Both the position numbers and the translations under genes were made by a program. Positions 37,325 to 49,174 of a DNA stretch of 64,000 bases are shown one piece after another. Each line of letters starts with the position of its first letter. The first letter of the stretch is position 1. The notes beneath the pieces were generated by a model. That model made no database searches and was not told the DNA's origin. It saw nothing but the letters and a program-made list of their open reading frames with translations. The stretch spans positions 141,581,745 through 141,645,744 of the forward strand of contig JAOWCC010001589.1 in assembly GCA_030867875.1 (NCBI GenBank), in the 5' to 3' direction. The DNA comes from Actinernus sp. WN-2022. Lineage: Eukaryota > Cnidaria > Anthozoa > Actiniaria > Actinernidae.

Positions 37325-37521
37325 AAAGTCTCTAACTTTTAATATTCCAACTGAGCGCACAGCGTGCTGTGGTCACCAATAAAGCACTGCATTAGCCAAT
37401 CACCTGCTTGGATTTTATACTGGCTCTGTACACGATTGGCTTTTTAGCCAATCAGATCAGAGCACAGGTTATATATATTGTAGCCATATTATATAAACTG
37501 TGTAATCTTCCATGTTTGCAG

Positions 37522-37657
37522 ATACAAGGTCGAGAAGTATCCAGAGAACAGTCACACCAATACACACGTCACACCAGAACACGAGCGACACATAGAAGGC
37601 TTCCTGACGTCAACTCCGCAAAGACAACAGACTGCATCGCTGATCAAAATCACCCAG
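37522..37657 (+). CDS. coiled-coil gene exon (residues 539-584)
   Basis: The acceptor is CCATGTTTGCAG|ATAC and the donor ATCACCCAG|GTAGCG. Reads RYKVEKYPENSHTNTHVTPE and then HERHIEGFLTSTPQRQQTAS, ending LIKITQ in phase 0. A longer open frame across this exon (37408-37851) is in a different frame and is not coding. Confidence 0.85.
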
Positions 37658-37699
37658 GTAGCGCAACATATAGGCTCGGCTTCAGCTGTTGGGGTGTCG

Positions 37700-37735
37700 T
37701 TTCTCTAAAGCCTCCCCCCTCCCCCCTCCCCCCAA
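37700..37735. repeat. C-rich tract in intron
   Basis: CCCCCCT repeats, a possible G-quadruplex on the minus strand, about 45 bp after the donor of the 37522-37657 exon. Confidence 0.6.
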
Positions 37736-38258
37736 CAAATGGCTGGGCGCACGGTCAACACACCGTGTCGTCATTTAGTAAAAATGAAATTCAGTATTAT
37801 TCAATTTATGCGTGTTTTGACAAGCCGAAGTTGTTTACCCTTCGCGTGTAGCGTAGGTTCTATTCCGCGTAGACTTTCAAAACACATTGGAATTCTTTAA
37901 ACTAAAGTGAATTCTCAATGAGAACAAACAACATGTAAAATCATTGAGAAACCAGGCTGCTTTGTTTGTTACTCTTATTAGTGCTGATCAAGACAGAAAT
38001 TAGACTGAACCCGAAAATATTTACGGGGATAAAGTCCAGATTAATCTCGGAGCTGAGCTTCTGAGCTAGAATCGAGTATTCACGCTCAGTACTTGTGTAG
38101 TGTGTCTGCCGATGAAGGCAGCACTAATTTTCTTTGAAACGAGAATGGCTACCTGGTTTTGCGTTAAATGACACATTGTCTTTACCCAAAATCTAACTTT
38201 CATACTGTTTCTTTGTATGAATATTATTTGAATTATTTGAAACCAAACTTTTCCAGAG

Positions 38259-38369
38259 CAAAATCACACGCATTTTCGAACAGTCAACAGTAATCCAAGG
38301 CCTTTGGTCGACTTGGAAAGTTTGCAATCTAAATTATGCAAATGTTCAGCGACAGGATTCCAGTGGCAA
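38259..38369 (+). CDS. possible additional exon of the coiled-coil gene
   Basis: An acceptor-like TTTTCCAGAG precedes CAAAATC. 111 nt in phase 0-0 end at a weak donor GGCAA|GTTTGT. The middle reads NPRPLVDLESLQSKL, which would suit the start of the coiled coil, but the end (CKCSATGFQWQ) does not. The gene stays in frame with or without it, so it could be alternative or spurious. Confidence 0.35.
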
Positions 38370-39597
38370 GTTTGTGATTGGCTAAACCACCCAACAATGC
38401 CTAAGTTCGCGCGCCCGGCCAGCCGTGAGTGGGGAGAGGATCGCAGGCGCATGGAAACCCCCACCGCTGGAAACCTGAGCCTACGCAAATTATTGTATAC
38501 TACATGTATACTCACCAGTCGTACCGGCGCACTTACTGTTATGAGCTATGTGTGTTCTGCCGGTCACCAACTGGTAATATGCAAGAGTAATTGGCTAGGG
38601 AGGGTAGGGTGGGTAAAACAGCGCAAACTTGCCAAAACGCGACTGTATGTGAGTGGAGGATTTCAGGTAGGTATAATACGAGACAGGTTATGTTATGTGC
38701 ACTATTGCACGATCTACATGTAGTTCGAAGTGGCACAATGCTCATTCTGCTTATATAGGTGTTTGAGTGTGACCGCTGAGCATAGTCTACTATACTCACC
38801 GGTTTTAGCCGCACTTATTGTTATGAGCTATGGGTGTTCTGCCTCTACGCCAAGAATATGTGTCATATGAGAGTGGACCGAACCCAGAACCCCAGGTACT
38901 CGAAGAGGCTGGATACTAGCTCTAAACATCTCCACCTAGCTGTATAGGGTCTGAAGGGACCTGCTCACGCTCTGCTATTCCTATGTTACACACTCAGAGA
39001 AATCTAGTTCGAAGTGGCACAATGCTAATTGCTCACTCTGCTTATATAGGCACACAGCGGTCAAACGTCTGCGCGTGCGTATTACGGTCAGTCTGGTGGG
39101 CGGCCGTTCGAATTTCCCGCGCAAAATTTACCTTGAAACATATTACAGTGAACTTCTACCCCCAAAAGTTAAGAAAAATACGTGAAAGTTAAGCTTTTTA
39201 TTTTCACAGTCGACGGGAAATTGAACAAACTTCAAACTGTGAGTTTACCAAATTTTTTCGTAATTTACCAAAAAAGTTCTCAAGGTTTGAAACGGGTGTG
39301 TGAACAGTGACGGCCGCCGACTCGCTTTGAATTTGTTTTGGAATATGTTGTTGTTGCAAGACTTTTGACGCATGCACAGACGTTTGACCGCTGTGTGTTA
39401 TATAGGTGCTTGGGTGCGACCGCTGAGCATAGCTTTATATATTACGCAAAAAACACTTGTACACACAAATCTTCTACAGATGTACGTATAGTGTATGTAA
39501 AACATTTACTTAATCAAGCCCTTATATAAAGATTAAAGGTCTGCAATTTTCAAGGTGTTTTGGTGTTCGCATGTACTGTACGACCACAGTGTTATGG
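38370..39597. other. coiled-coil gene intron, degenerate repeats
   Basis: Several fragments recur (TTCGAAGTGGCACAATGCTA at about 38727 and 39008; GTGACCGCTGAGCATAG at about 38768 and 39417). Probably a decayed repeat family. No gene seen. Confidence 0.5.
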
Positions 39598-40615
39598 GCC
39601 TTTTGTGGGATACAATCACGTGATTGTACTGGAGGGCAAAACATGTCTGATTTCATGTATTTAAAGTGCAACTAACCCCTTTTGTAATTTTTATACGTAT
39701 AAAACTTTGAAACGTTTTGAGTACTTCTGCGAATAAATTTTTGGCTTACAGGGAATACGCTATGTTCTATGCATGTTTGAAATGGTGAAAATTTGACCTT
39801 TCCTGACCCATGACCGCGTAAGAAAAATACTGGGTTGATTCTTGATCTTACGTCATCCAAGTCTTTTGGCTTTGCAATAATTTGAATAAATATTTAGCAT
39901 TTTGTCTAAAATACCTGTTTTCTTTACTGACAACTCACATACTGTGTATATTCTCTATATATCGATGTTGTTGTGATAGAAAGGCGCCATGGAGAATAAT
40001 GCATTTGATTAATGAGGTGACGTAAGATCAAGAATCGACCCAGTCTTTTTCTTACGCGGTCATGGGTCAGGAAGGGTCAAATTTTCACCATTTCAAACAC
40101 GCATAGAACATAGAGTATTCTCTGTAAGCCAAAAATTTCTTCACAGAAGTTCTCAAAACTTTTCAAAGATTTATATGTATAAAAATTGCAAAAGGGGTTA
40201 GTGGCACTTTAAACGTACTTGTACCAGATCGGTAGTGTTATTAACAAACCTTGTTTGTAAAAGCTATTTTCCACCTCCAATCGATTGTCGATCTTTCTAA
40301 AATAGCGTTTTTGAAGATTATTTGCCATCCAGTAAAGCCTTTCCCATGGGATCACAATATCAATTCATTCGTTATTGAAGTGATACATCAGCATGTGACT
40401 GTTTCTTGCAAAAGGCCACCAATAGGATCTTTTAATTATGGCGTCATTTTACTACAACTACCATTCAAATTTATCAACTCCTTTGAGAGTTTCAAGACAA
40501 TGGTCCAAATTATAGGAACAAACGAATCCGCGCATAGAGTTCTGGTAGTTGTAGTATGTGACGTCACTGATCAAATTTTTACATATCAAAGTTTTTGCAT
40601 ATTCATAAAGTAGAG
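39598..40615. mobile_element. dispersed repeat R, copy interrupted by a TTAA foldback element
   Basis: Repeat R (CCATCCAGTAAAGCCTTTCC, TCCACCTCCAATCGATTGTC) occupies 39598-39660 and 40213-40615. In between, 39661-40212 is the second copy of foldback family 1 with TTAA ends. Copies of R at 50250-50475 and 55925-56205 lack it, giving empty sites for comparison. Confidence 0.8.
39661..40212. mobile_element. TTAA-flanked foldback element, family 1, second copy
   Basis: Arms TTAAAGTGCAACTAACCCC / GGGGTTAGTGGCACTTTAA with internal GGTCATGGGTCAGGAA and inverse. Same family as 17966-18446 but diverged and longer (552 bp). Confidence 0.85.
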
Positions 40616-40903
40616 TTGATATATTATTACCAGTTCAAATTGTTTTTCGATAAAACGACAGGAAGTCTTATGTTTTGAGCTCCGAATATTGAATTTTGTG
40701 GTTTAACATGTCCATTTGGGAATATTTTTTACTATTTCGGATATTTCTAATACTGATTGACCTATTGACACTGAAAAAGTGGCAAATCAAAATGGTAAAT
40801 TTTCGTCGTAGTGGCACTTTAAGCTGTTAATGGAAGCTGTCCCTGGACAGAATGAAATACGTGTTAACTATACCAAGGATTTCTCATGCTTTGTATTCAA
40901 CAG

Positions 40904-40948
40904 AGTGAAAAGGATGAACTTGAGAGAAAAGGTCTGCTTGAAAAGAAG
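40904..40948 (+). CDS. coiled-coil gene exon (residues 585-599)
   Basis: 45 nt between TATTCAACAG and GTAATT, phase 0-0, reading SEKDELERKGLLEKK. It marks the start of the coiled coil. A 199-bp palindrome begins 24 bp after its donor. Confidence 0.85.
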
Positions 40949-40972
40949 GTAATTAAGTTTATTATGGCCGTA

Positions 40973-41171
40973 AATAGCCCACTTCTGAGATATGCCTCAC
41001 TTCCTACATACAAAGGAATCAATACGAGGCTCCGTGCATAATGCTCAGTCGTTCGTGACAAGACTACAGCACTTCTGCAGTTTGTCACGAACGACTGAGC
41101 ATTATGCACGCAGCCTCGTATTGGTTCCTTTGTATGTAGGAAGTGAGGCTATCTCGGAAGTGGGCTATTAC
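40973..41171. mobile_element. near-perfect palindrome, about 199 bp
   Basis: Arms of about 90 bases (ATAGCCCACTTC(T/C)GAGAT onwards) pair around a short centre near 41070. Begins 24 bp after an exon donor. Confidence 0.85.
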
Positions 41172-41361
41172 TTTTCATTTCTTTATGAAACAGCAACATG
41201 AAACAAGATACCATCATGTTACGAATATGTTTATTCTCGAATCATGGTAATTATTGACTTCGATACAAATATTTATCCGAATTTAACCAGCAAGTACCTT
41301 ACAGGTTATACTGGATTTACCCTGTTTACAGACATTTAATAAACTGAAGTCGTACGGCAAA

Positions 41362-41909
41362 TTAAAGGAACAGTGTCATGCTTAGTGCGCATGCGCGAAT
41401 GTTTGAATTTTGGTTGGGTTGTCAAGACATCAAAAGATGGGGCGAGATTTGATACGCGAAGGAAATCCTCTTCCATCGGCTTCGCCTAAGTTTCATTTGA
41501 CCTTATACCTATTTAGAATAGTAATTTAGTTTTGTATCCTATGATTTAAGATGTTATTTCGTTCGTCTCTGTATTTTTTGCGAGTATTTTTGACTCTGAA
41601 TTCAGTGCCCTTGGACGGTTCGTCGAGCGGAGGAATTAATGGCTACAGAAGAAAGCTTCCGTCTCCTGGTAGTTTCCGATTACCATACATGTAGATCTTC
41701 AAAGCACTAATGTCATGGTCCAGTGGGGAGTTAATACGATTCTATATCCTGAACTTCTCAACTGATGCAGGCTAAAAATTCCAAAGGTCGTTCCAGATCA
41801 GTTGAGTTTTGACGTGACGTGACATTAACAGCGTGATTTTCTATTGTCTTTCTCATTATTACCAATCACGTGTTACGCGTGCGCATTACCGTGGCACTGT
41901 TCCTTTAAG
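41362..41909. mobile_element. TTAA-flanked MITE (TTAAAGGAACAGTG termini)
   Basis: Starts TTAAAGGAACAGTGTCA and ends TGGCACTGTTCCTTTAA; subterminal GCGCATGCGC / GCGTGCGCAT also pair. 548 bp, no ORF. Confidence 0.8.
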
Positions 41910-42260
41910 AGGGACTAAGTTAAGGGGGATTTTGAAGGAAAACACTGTCTTTGTTTTTAGATGACATCACGCATGCGCAATGGAGCCCAGTGTTAGAAAT
42001 GAGTGTTGACCAAAAAACGCAAAAAATAACTTAGGGGAGGTGGGCTTGGCAAGAAACTCATTGGACACAAATAGTTTGCAAATGTGAGCATATTTCCATG
42101 TATGCTTAAACAGATGGTCATAACTTTTCTTTTAGTTTTGTTATCAATTAAAAACAGTAGTGGCATATCTTTTTTTACCCATACAAATGTTGTAACTTAG
42201 TTTGGAGTAAAACCTCTAATTTCTTACGTTCTTTTTAAACAAGAATTATTTTTTTTTTAG

Positions 42261-42350
42261 TTGAAGGCAACAGAAGACAAAATAAGTCAAAGTGTATTAG
42301 ATCTGAGGGACATTGAATTTGATATTGAAGAAGCTGCAACGAGAAAGAAG
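42261..42350 (+). CDS. coiled-coil gene exon (residues 600-629)
   Basis: Follows a T10-TTAG acceptor; the donor is AAGAAG|GTACGA. Reads LKATEDKISQSVLDLRDIEF and then DIEEAATRKK, helical and heptad-like; phase 0-0. Confidence 0.87.
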
Positions 42351-42404
42351 GTACGACAGTTACGCTCCAACCAAATGGAAGTATGTTAGACAAATGAAAA
42401 AAAT

Positions 42405-42478
42405 ACTTCCCAGTTAAAGCTCAGTGGTGAAGAGCTGGTCTGATGACTGTGGGAGGTCGCGGGTTCAAACCCTGGCCA

Positions 42479-42514
<36 letters not shown>

Positions 42515-42810
42515 GGTACTGCCTGGTACATCTCGATATTGAACAGCAAATGGTTAGACAAAAACTCTGACTTTCTAACGGGACCTGAAACAACGCCAGG
42601 ACGCGGCAAATCGACAGATTGAATTGGAATTTAGCGTGTTGGTTTTTGTGGAAGGAGGAAAACCTGAAAACCCAGAGAAAAACCCCGTTGGAGCAAGGGC
42701 GAGATACCAACTCACATACTGGTGCCATATCCGGGGATCGAACCTGGGCCACAGAGGTGAGAGGCGAAGCGCTTAACCACTGCGCCACCCCAGCCCCCCA
42801 TATACCTTCA
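42405..42810. mobile_element. tRNA-derived SINE sequences, heads at both ends
   Basis: On the plus strand, AGCTCAGTGGTGAAGAGC (A-box-like) and GGGTTCAAACCCT (B box) at 42418-42473. On the minus strand at the right end, GTGGCGCAGTGGTTAAGCG and GGTTCGATCCCCG (42735-42795). Two tRNA-like promoters therefore face each other around a shared body, part of which (GGGCGAGATACCAAC, GGAGGAAAACC) recurs at 54590-54775. Confidence 0.75.
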
Positions 42811-43145
42811 CATCTTTCCGGATAAGGACGTAAAATCAAAGGCCCCACCTCGGCCTCAAGTTTATCACTTTCACCAGACTCACGAGTAGTGTACTGACGT
42901 TAAATAAAGTTGCCTTACCTTTTTCAAGTACATTTTAATAACTTTAAATACTGTCGGACTTGCTTAATGTTTGGATACAAGGGTTGCATGGGTTTATCGG
43001 CGTATTCGTAGAATGTTTGGAAGGTTTGGTGTACATCACCGCATATGAGTATACTTAATTTGTAAGGTACTAAATACTACAGCCTTTTCGTACAAATCTC
43101 TTTTGAAGTGCCGTTTGTCTGATTACATTTAAGATGGCGTTTCAG

Positions 43146-43246
43146 GAAGTACAAATGTTAGGAGAGACTCTGAAACGTGCTAAAGCTGACATTAAGTCAT
43201 CAGAGAACCTCGCTGAGCAGTACAGACAACAAGCAACGAAAACAAG
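43146..43246 (+). CDS. coiled-coil gene exon (residues 630-662)
   Basis: The acceptor is GGCGTTTCAG|GAAG and the donor AAAACAAG|GTGAGA. Reads EVQMLGETLKRAKADIKSSE and then NLAEQYRQQATKT; phase 0 to 2. Confidence 0.88.
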
Positions 43247-43333
43247 GTGAGAATGCATGGAGGCGTAAGCCGACGATACACAGTTCAACATTTGTTGGTA
43301 TCATACCAAGTTGAAAGATGCTCATGTTTGTAA

Positions 43334-43778
43334 GCGTTTTCGAGTCCTGAGCTTCCCATGTCAGTATGTTCCAATCACAGTAATAAGCTCCTCTCAATAG
43401 ATAGTACAGAGCAACTATCCCTGCGTTTTCGAGTCCTGAGCTTCCCATGTTAGTATGTTCCAATCACAGTAATAAGCTCCTCTCAATAGATAGTACAGAG
43501 CAACTATCCCTGCGTTTTCGAGTCCTGAGCTTCCCATGTTAGTATGTTCCAATCACAGTAATAAGCTCCTCTCAATAGATAGTACGGAGCAACTATCCCT
43601 GCGTTTTCGAGTCCTGAGCTTCCCATGTCAGTATGTTCCAATCACAGTAATAAGCTCCTCTCAATAGATAGTACGGAGCAACTATCCCTGCGTTTTCGAG
43701 TCCTGAGCTTCCCATGTTAGTATGTTCCAATCACAGTAATAAGCTCCTCTCAATAGATAGTACGGAGCAACTATCCCT
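43334..43778. repeat. 89-bp tandem repeat, five copies
   Basis: GCGTTTTCGAGTCCTGAGCT recurs at 43334, 43423, 43512, 43601 and 43690, exactly 89 bp apart, with very few differences. Lies inside one short intron of the coiled-coil gene. Confidence 0.95.
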
Positions 43779-43880
43779 GCGATTTTATGTTATTCAACTT
43801 GCTTCATTTGATTTCACCTAGCACCCGAGTGGCCCTTGTTTAACAAAGCTGTAGTCTTTAGAGTCTTTTTACATTCTTAG

Positions 43881-43980
43881 GTCAGAATTAATGGACTTGG
43901 AAGTGGAGCGAGATTCTGCTCAGCAAGAATTAAAAGACTTGTCTAGCCTTTTGACGCGACAGAAACAAGAGACCACAGAG
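43881..43980 (+). CDS. coiled-coil gene exon (residues 663-696)
   Basis: The acceptor is CATTCTTAG|GTCAG and the donor ACAGAG|GTACAG. Reads RSELMDLEVERDSAQQELKD and then LSSLLTRQKQETTE; phase 2 to 0. Confidence 0.88.
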
Positions 43981-45300
43981 GTACAGTATACGAAATGTTT
44001 TTTTTTCGATATACATTATTAATTTGGTCATGCATACTTGTACGTTTTGGTTTTTCCAACATAAAGTGAGGAAAGGTATATCTATATGTGCTCTTTCTGT
44101 TTTTCGGTTAAAAATGGGCACTAAAAAAATTAGTGATCATCACAAGCATTTGAAGCCGTGGCTTTTGAAGCAGGACCAGAGAGGCAAAACATATATGACG
44201 ATATTGCAGTAGGTTTTATAACAGCTTAAAGTACATATGAGCCCTAGCCAGTTATTGATTTTAATAGAAGCCAAAGTGGAAAACAAAATGGCCGACAGGA
44301 AAACAATTAGCGTTTGCCGTTTCCGTTTATTAAAGCCTGGTTTTGATATAGCCTTTTCTTGTTTTTCCGTGTTTTTTTAGCCGTGTTTTGTTGCGGAGAT
44401 GGGATCAGTTCTGTATGAAAAACACTGAAAAACAAGAAAACTAGGCAATTTTTAAACTTCAATGACGTCATTTAAGTCCCAACCCAATTACCCTATATCA
44501 TTATGACGTCACGGCTTGTTTATGAGGGGGACAGAATCGACTTGAACAATAGAGTTTTGAACTAAATCTGCTCTGCTGAGGAAAATTTAAATTCGAATTG
44601 TCTGGTTTCCAGATATCAGCTGTATCAATGTTTATCCCACAATATTTACCTTATTTGGTGGCTGTTACCGCTATTCTACGTTCTACAGGATGCATTTGAT
44701 AGCGATTTCCTTTGTGTTGTTGCTGTTTTGTCCCCCTCCCACGACCGTGATCCTTAGCGTTTAAACAATAGATTGTTTTGATTTGACGTCATAATGATAT
44801 AGGGCAATTCCAGTTCCTTTTCCTCTGTTTTATGTCAGCTCCACCTATTAAAGATATTTCAATAAGATTGTGAGGATCAAATGTCTGACGCCTGAAAAAC
44901 CACTGAAAATATAAACGCATTCAATGTTTGACTCAGTTCATTTTGAACTCAGCATAATGTGACTTAAATAACGTCACTTCAAGGATTTATAATGCAGGTT
45001 AATAAAACAATATTACGACTATAAATCGGCCAAAGATGGGAGCCGGTCTGTACCGCTCGAAACGAGCCACAGCATTGGCGTACCGAACAATACAAAACAC
45101 CCTAACCTTTAGAACATGCAGTACAAAAACAATAGAGCTACAGTATAATGGTGTAATCAGAATACAGGTTTCGAGCAGTACTGTATTACTCAAAGATAGT
45201 TGCACAAGATTTAAAACACTGCACTCAAATTAACGATTTCTGGTTGCCACTCATAAGCACTTAATTAACAACGAATGAATGTTATTTCTTTCGATTTCAG
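43981..45300. other. coiled-coil gene intron, inverted blocks
   Basis: Contains CCCTATATCATTATGACGTC (about 44492) and its inverse near 44787-44807, about 300 bp apart, likely a MITE. No gene. Confidence 0.5.
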
Positions 45301-45522
45301 GCAATTAAAGTGGAAAGGAAAAACGAGAGGAAGGTGCTAGAGCTAACGCTAGAACGAGACAAGCTACTGAGAGAGGTGGAGACTTTCAAGACACGACTGG
45401 AACAATCCGAAACAACGCTAAACAGCGAGAAGGACTGCTACAGGGAAAAGATGGCCATGTTACAAGCCCAACTACATGACGAACAGCGAAGCGCTAAAGA
45501 GAGCATCGAGAGGTTAAAACAG
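45301..45522 (+). CDS. coiled-coil gene exon (residues 697-770)
   Basis: The acceptor is TTTCGATTTCAG|GCAATT and the donor TTAAAACAG|GTAAAT. 74 codons of highly charged coiled coil (LELTLERDKLLREVETFKTR and continuing). The open frame beyond 45522 is intron. Confidence 0.9.
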
Positions 45523-46844
45523 GTAAATTGGCCAAGGCAGCTTAGCGTGCTACAAAAGGCAGTAAATAATGTGGTCATTATAGCGAAAATTGGCTTGACT
45601 TTCGGTTTCCCTCGCGTCCGAGAAACGGCTGCACCTGCGCACGCACTGTTCAAATCGACTTGAACCTTCGCCAGTAGCTAGTGATCATTTATTTTATTGA
45701 TTTTTCCCCGTTATCTTTTTTTTCTAAATCTTTTGCACTGATTTCCCTTGATTCTACGAGTTATTTTAGTGTTTTTTAATCTTGTTGTCTTTATACAATT
45801 TATCCCTTTTTTCGGGTCGTTATGTACCTCAGTTTAGATAATTAATTGAGAGGTCCACTTTTAGGCTTGCCTAAATATATATCTTACTGTTTCGTGATGT
45901 AACCTTGTAATTTGATTGGATGGAGAACTGGACACTGACATGGCTTTACATGCTCTTGCGGCCAATTAGGTTGCACTATTTTGTAATAACAAGAACACTT
46001 ACAAAGAAATGAAAAAGTTTCAGAAAATCCCAATTTTGCATTTTTGAAATTACCTTTTGTGTTTTTCATAGCCTCGTGCCTCATTCAAATTCCTAAGGAA
46101 AGGAATTGCTCACCAGATAGAGCAGATTTCGTATGAGTGGGACAAACTACAGCACTGACTACAGCACGGTTACCGTACGGCATGCCGTGACATTGAAATG
46201 GTTACTCTATTGTTTTTGTCCTGCTGATCTAATCAAATTACGGAAATACGGTACAGCACGGTTACGGACATGCCGTAGTTTGTCCCACTCATACGAAATC
46301 TGCTCTTTTCAGTCGCTAAAGGACTAAGCAAGCACTGAGCTGAGAATTTATCACACATCGAGGGTGGATGTTCGTTTAGTATAGCGCCGGTTATCACGTT
46401 GGCTTTGATGACAGGTTGTGGGTTCGGAATCCATACAAACCGCAATTTGTTCGCCCTGCATTTTTCTCTTCTGTTTACCTGTGAACCCTGGAACCCTAGC
46501 CCTAAAACGTCGTTGTTTACCTGGAAACTTGTTTTCTAAGTGGTTAGGGTAAGTCTTATGGTTCGGGTTAGGGTTTGTGATCAAATCAGTGATCAACACG
46601 AAAGCTTCTTGCTACTTTCAATTGATAACTGCGCACGAATAATTGATTATAGTTTCTTCTCAGTTATGTATATGTTACTATTGTTATGTTTTTATTTATC
46701 CTGTAATGATCTACTACCATGTTAACTAGAAAATGTGCGAATAAACTGAAGTCTGAAGTCTATTGAGCGATTCCTGTCATTTTGAGAAGGTGCAAACACG
46801 TACTTTAGAATCTGTTTTATGAAAATGATTGTCGTTCGTTTTAG
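45523..46844. other. coiled-coil gene intron
   Basis: Apart from the inverted-repeat element at 46118-46306, only short GGGTTAGGG/CCCTAGCCCTAA motifs near 46490-46580 were noticed. Confidence 0.5.
46118..46306. mobile_element. inverted-repeat element (AGAGCAGATTTCGTATGAG)
   Basis: Termini AGAGCAGATTTCGTATGAGT with GGGACAAACTACAG, inverted at the right end; CAGCACGGTTAC occurs inside. 189 bp, no ORF. Confidence 0.82.
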
Positions 46845-47051
46845 CAACTCGATTACGAGCGTCAGAATGCGCGGGACTCTCACTACGAGCGCATTAACTC
46901 CATCCACAAGCTACAAGACGAGGCCAAAGAGATACACGAGAAGGAATTAGAAGCTTTGAAGGTCCGTATGAACAGGGAGAAGGAGCTGGACATCGAGAAG
47001 ACTCATGAGAGGGCCAAGAGAGAAATGGAATTAGTTACAAGGAAAGTCCAG
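46845..47051 (+). CDS. coiled-coil gene exon with GC donor (residues 771-839)
   Basis: The acceptor is TCGTTTTAG|CAACTC. 69 codons, QLDYERQNARDSHYERINSI and onwards, ending in LVTRKVQ. The donor is GTCCAG|GCAAGT, a GC-AG intron. The only nearby GT donor (ACTG|GTATGA) would put the next exon into a frame with a stop. Confidence 0.88.
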
Positions 47052-47948
47052 GCAAGTGTAGAAGAATTTATGACTGGTATGAATTTATTAGGAGCTAGGT
47101 AGTATCAATGTTAAACCCCACCCCCTCTCCCCTTGCTAGCGTCCACTTTACTGATGATCTAATTGCGACTTTCAAATTTTGGCTCGAAGTTTACTGGCGT
47201 AAATTATCAGGTAAAATACAATTCAGTGTACAGTTGAACCTCCCGTAAGTGACCACCCTCGGGACGTGGAAAAGTGGTCGCTTACGAGAGGTGGGCGCTT
47301 ACGAGAGGTATTAAATGCAGTGATTTGCCGGCTGCGATTCTGCAGATTCTGCAGATTCTGCAGATTCTGTTCGGTTACTGAAGTTCACTAAATCAATTAT
47401 TAATAAAATAAAAATCCGCATCTACTCCGTGTGTTGTTTTTGCCTTCCCTTTCTTCCCTCTTCTGTCCAGAAAAAAAACATCCGTTTCTCGAAGGTAATA
47501 ATAGGTGAACTTCACGTGTTATAAAACAGTTTCGATTTCATTTACAGTCAGTTTTCCTAGTGCTTACGCTTTGCAGGGTTACAGAAATCCATTCGTTAGG
47601 ACGAGCGCTAGGAAATCACACCGCTTACCCGGCGGGCAAGTGGATATGATACCCATTACTGCGTGCGAGATTCAGTTCTAAAGTGTAGATTTATTGCTTG
47701 AAAACAAAAAAACAAATGCCGTAGTATTTAGACAAATTATATCGAAGCTAGAACTCGAACTTGTTTCACACTACAGGAGGTCGCCATCTTGCTATCGAAC
47801 GGGGAAATGAAAATGTTTGATATAGGATACTTTTTGAATCCTGAGAAAATGGTTTGGGCAAGTGAGAAGAGGATTCGAACACTTCAATTTGGCTCTTGGG
47901 TGTTTTTTCTAAGCCTGACGTTGTATACTATCCTGTTATTTGTTTCAG

Positions 47949-48122
47949 GATGGAGAATTGCGTATTTCACAGCTAGAAAAAAGCTTAAAAGACAGGCAAG
48001 AGGAAGCTGAGCGTGTGAAGTCTAAACTGCTGGAAGAGAAGCAGAAAGTCTATGACAGCGAGATGACGTGGAAAGAGGCCCTGGGCAAACAGGAGGCGTA
48101 CTCCAAAGCACTGAAGGCTGAG
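47949..48122 (+). CDS. coiled-coil gene exon (residues 840-897)
   Basis: The acceptor is TTGTTTCAG|GATGG and the donor GCTGAG|GTACTC. 58 codons, DGELRISQLEKSLKDRQEEA onwards, phase 0-0. Confidence 0.9.
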
Positions 48123-48672
48123 GTACTCCATTGAACCCTTACTCTTAGCCAGAGCTAAACGTTCGAACATTGTTGTGACAACATGGGCCAACACTTTTGG
48201 TTCCAACAATGTTAGACATGTTTGACGATGTTGGGCCATTATGTCTAGAAACAGAAGCCAGTTGCCGTTTTATTCCATATATGGTCATTTTTATTCGCTG
48301 AATAATCCAGAGCATGGCACTAAAGCGAAGTATGGCGTTACACGTTTCTGGTAGCCAAGCTTTATGGGATTTAAGTAATAGATACAGAAGCGAGATTTGG
48401 AAGCTGGAAGCGAGAGTTTGTATATCCAATAAAGCACGGACACGAATTCTGTATATGGCTTATCAAACATCTCGATGTAATGGAATCGTGTTTTTCATTT
48501 ATTTTGGCGATAGAACTTACATGTTTATTTTGGCCGAGAAAATCGAAACAAAAGTTTATGCAAATCAGAACGAAAACTGTATCAGATTTACAGACCACTT
48601 ATTGCACATTGATTTCCTTGGTTTTTCCATCATGAATTATTAATGAGGTTGATGACACCTTAAAAAAATTAG

Positions 48673-48732
48673 GTTGACGCTTTGAAACAGAGAGAAGCGG
48701 ACACCGTTGAGCAAACGAGGACGTTGGAACAG
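48673..48732 (+). CDS. coiled-coil gene exon (residues 898-917)
   Basis: The acceptor is AAAAATTAG|GTTGAC and the donor GAACAG|GTACGT. Reads VDALKQREADTVEQTRTLEQ, phase 0-0. Confidence 0.85.
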
Positions 48733-48779
48733 GTACGTGTACAGTGCGGGATGGGAAGATCTTTTTGCCGATATAGTCC

Positions 48780-48912
48780 GCATAGAGGGTTTACACCACG
48801 TGATGGAAGCCATGTTGGATGGCAGGAGCAATAGAATTTCAATCCTTTGAGATTTCATTTTTCACATTAAACTAATTTCATTGTTCGTGCCATCCAACAT
48901 GGCTTCCGTTGA
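48780..48912. repeat. inverted repeat in intron
   Basis: GGAAGCCATGTTGGATGGCA (48807) pairs with TGCCATCCAACATGGCTTCC (about 48889). MITE-like. Confidence 0.75.
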
Positions 48913-49174
48913 CAGTGCAAACCAGTGTATTACTTATTTATTAAGACAAGAATGTGATGTTCAAAGTACATACAAGTCCCTCGTACGGCCAAAATGGGGA
49001 AAGGTGCAAGATATACACGGCGAATCATCATTCTGGCAAAAACTGTAGAACTTCTTTATATAGACTTCTTTGAGAAACTATATATTAAGTGAAAACAACA
49101 TTGATCATATTGGTACTGGTGTAAGATTCTTACAGATTTGAGTATGTTTAAATCCACGTCTTTTTTTGACATAG

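Noticed and set aside
38304..38723. A 139-residue plus-strand frame
   Set aside because: Composition after about 38370 is non-coding in character and contains dispersed repeat fragments; only the first part was kept as a weak exon candidate.
32500..46580. Short TTAGGG/CCCTAA-like motifs (about 32500-32520 and 46490-46580) as interstitial telomere repeats
   Set aside because: Only isolated or paired GGGTTAGGG-like words, no tandem array.
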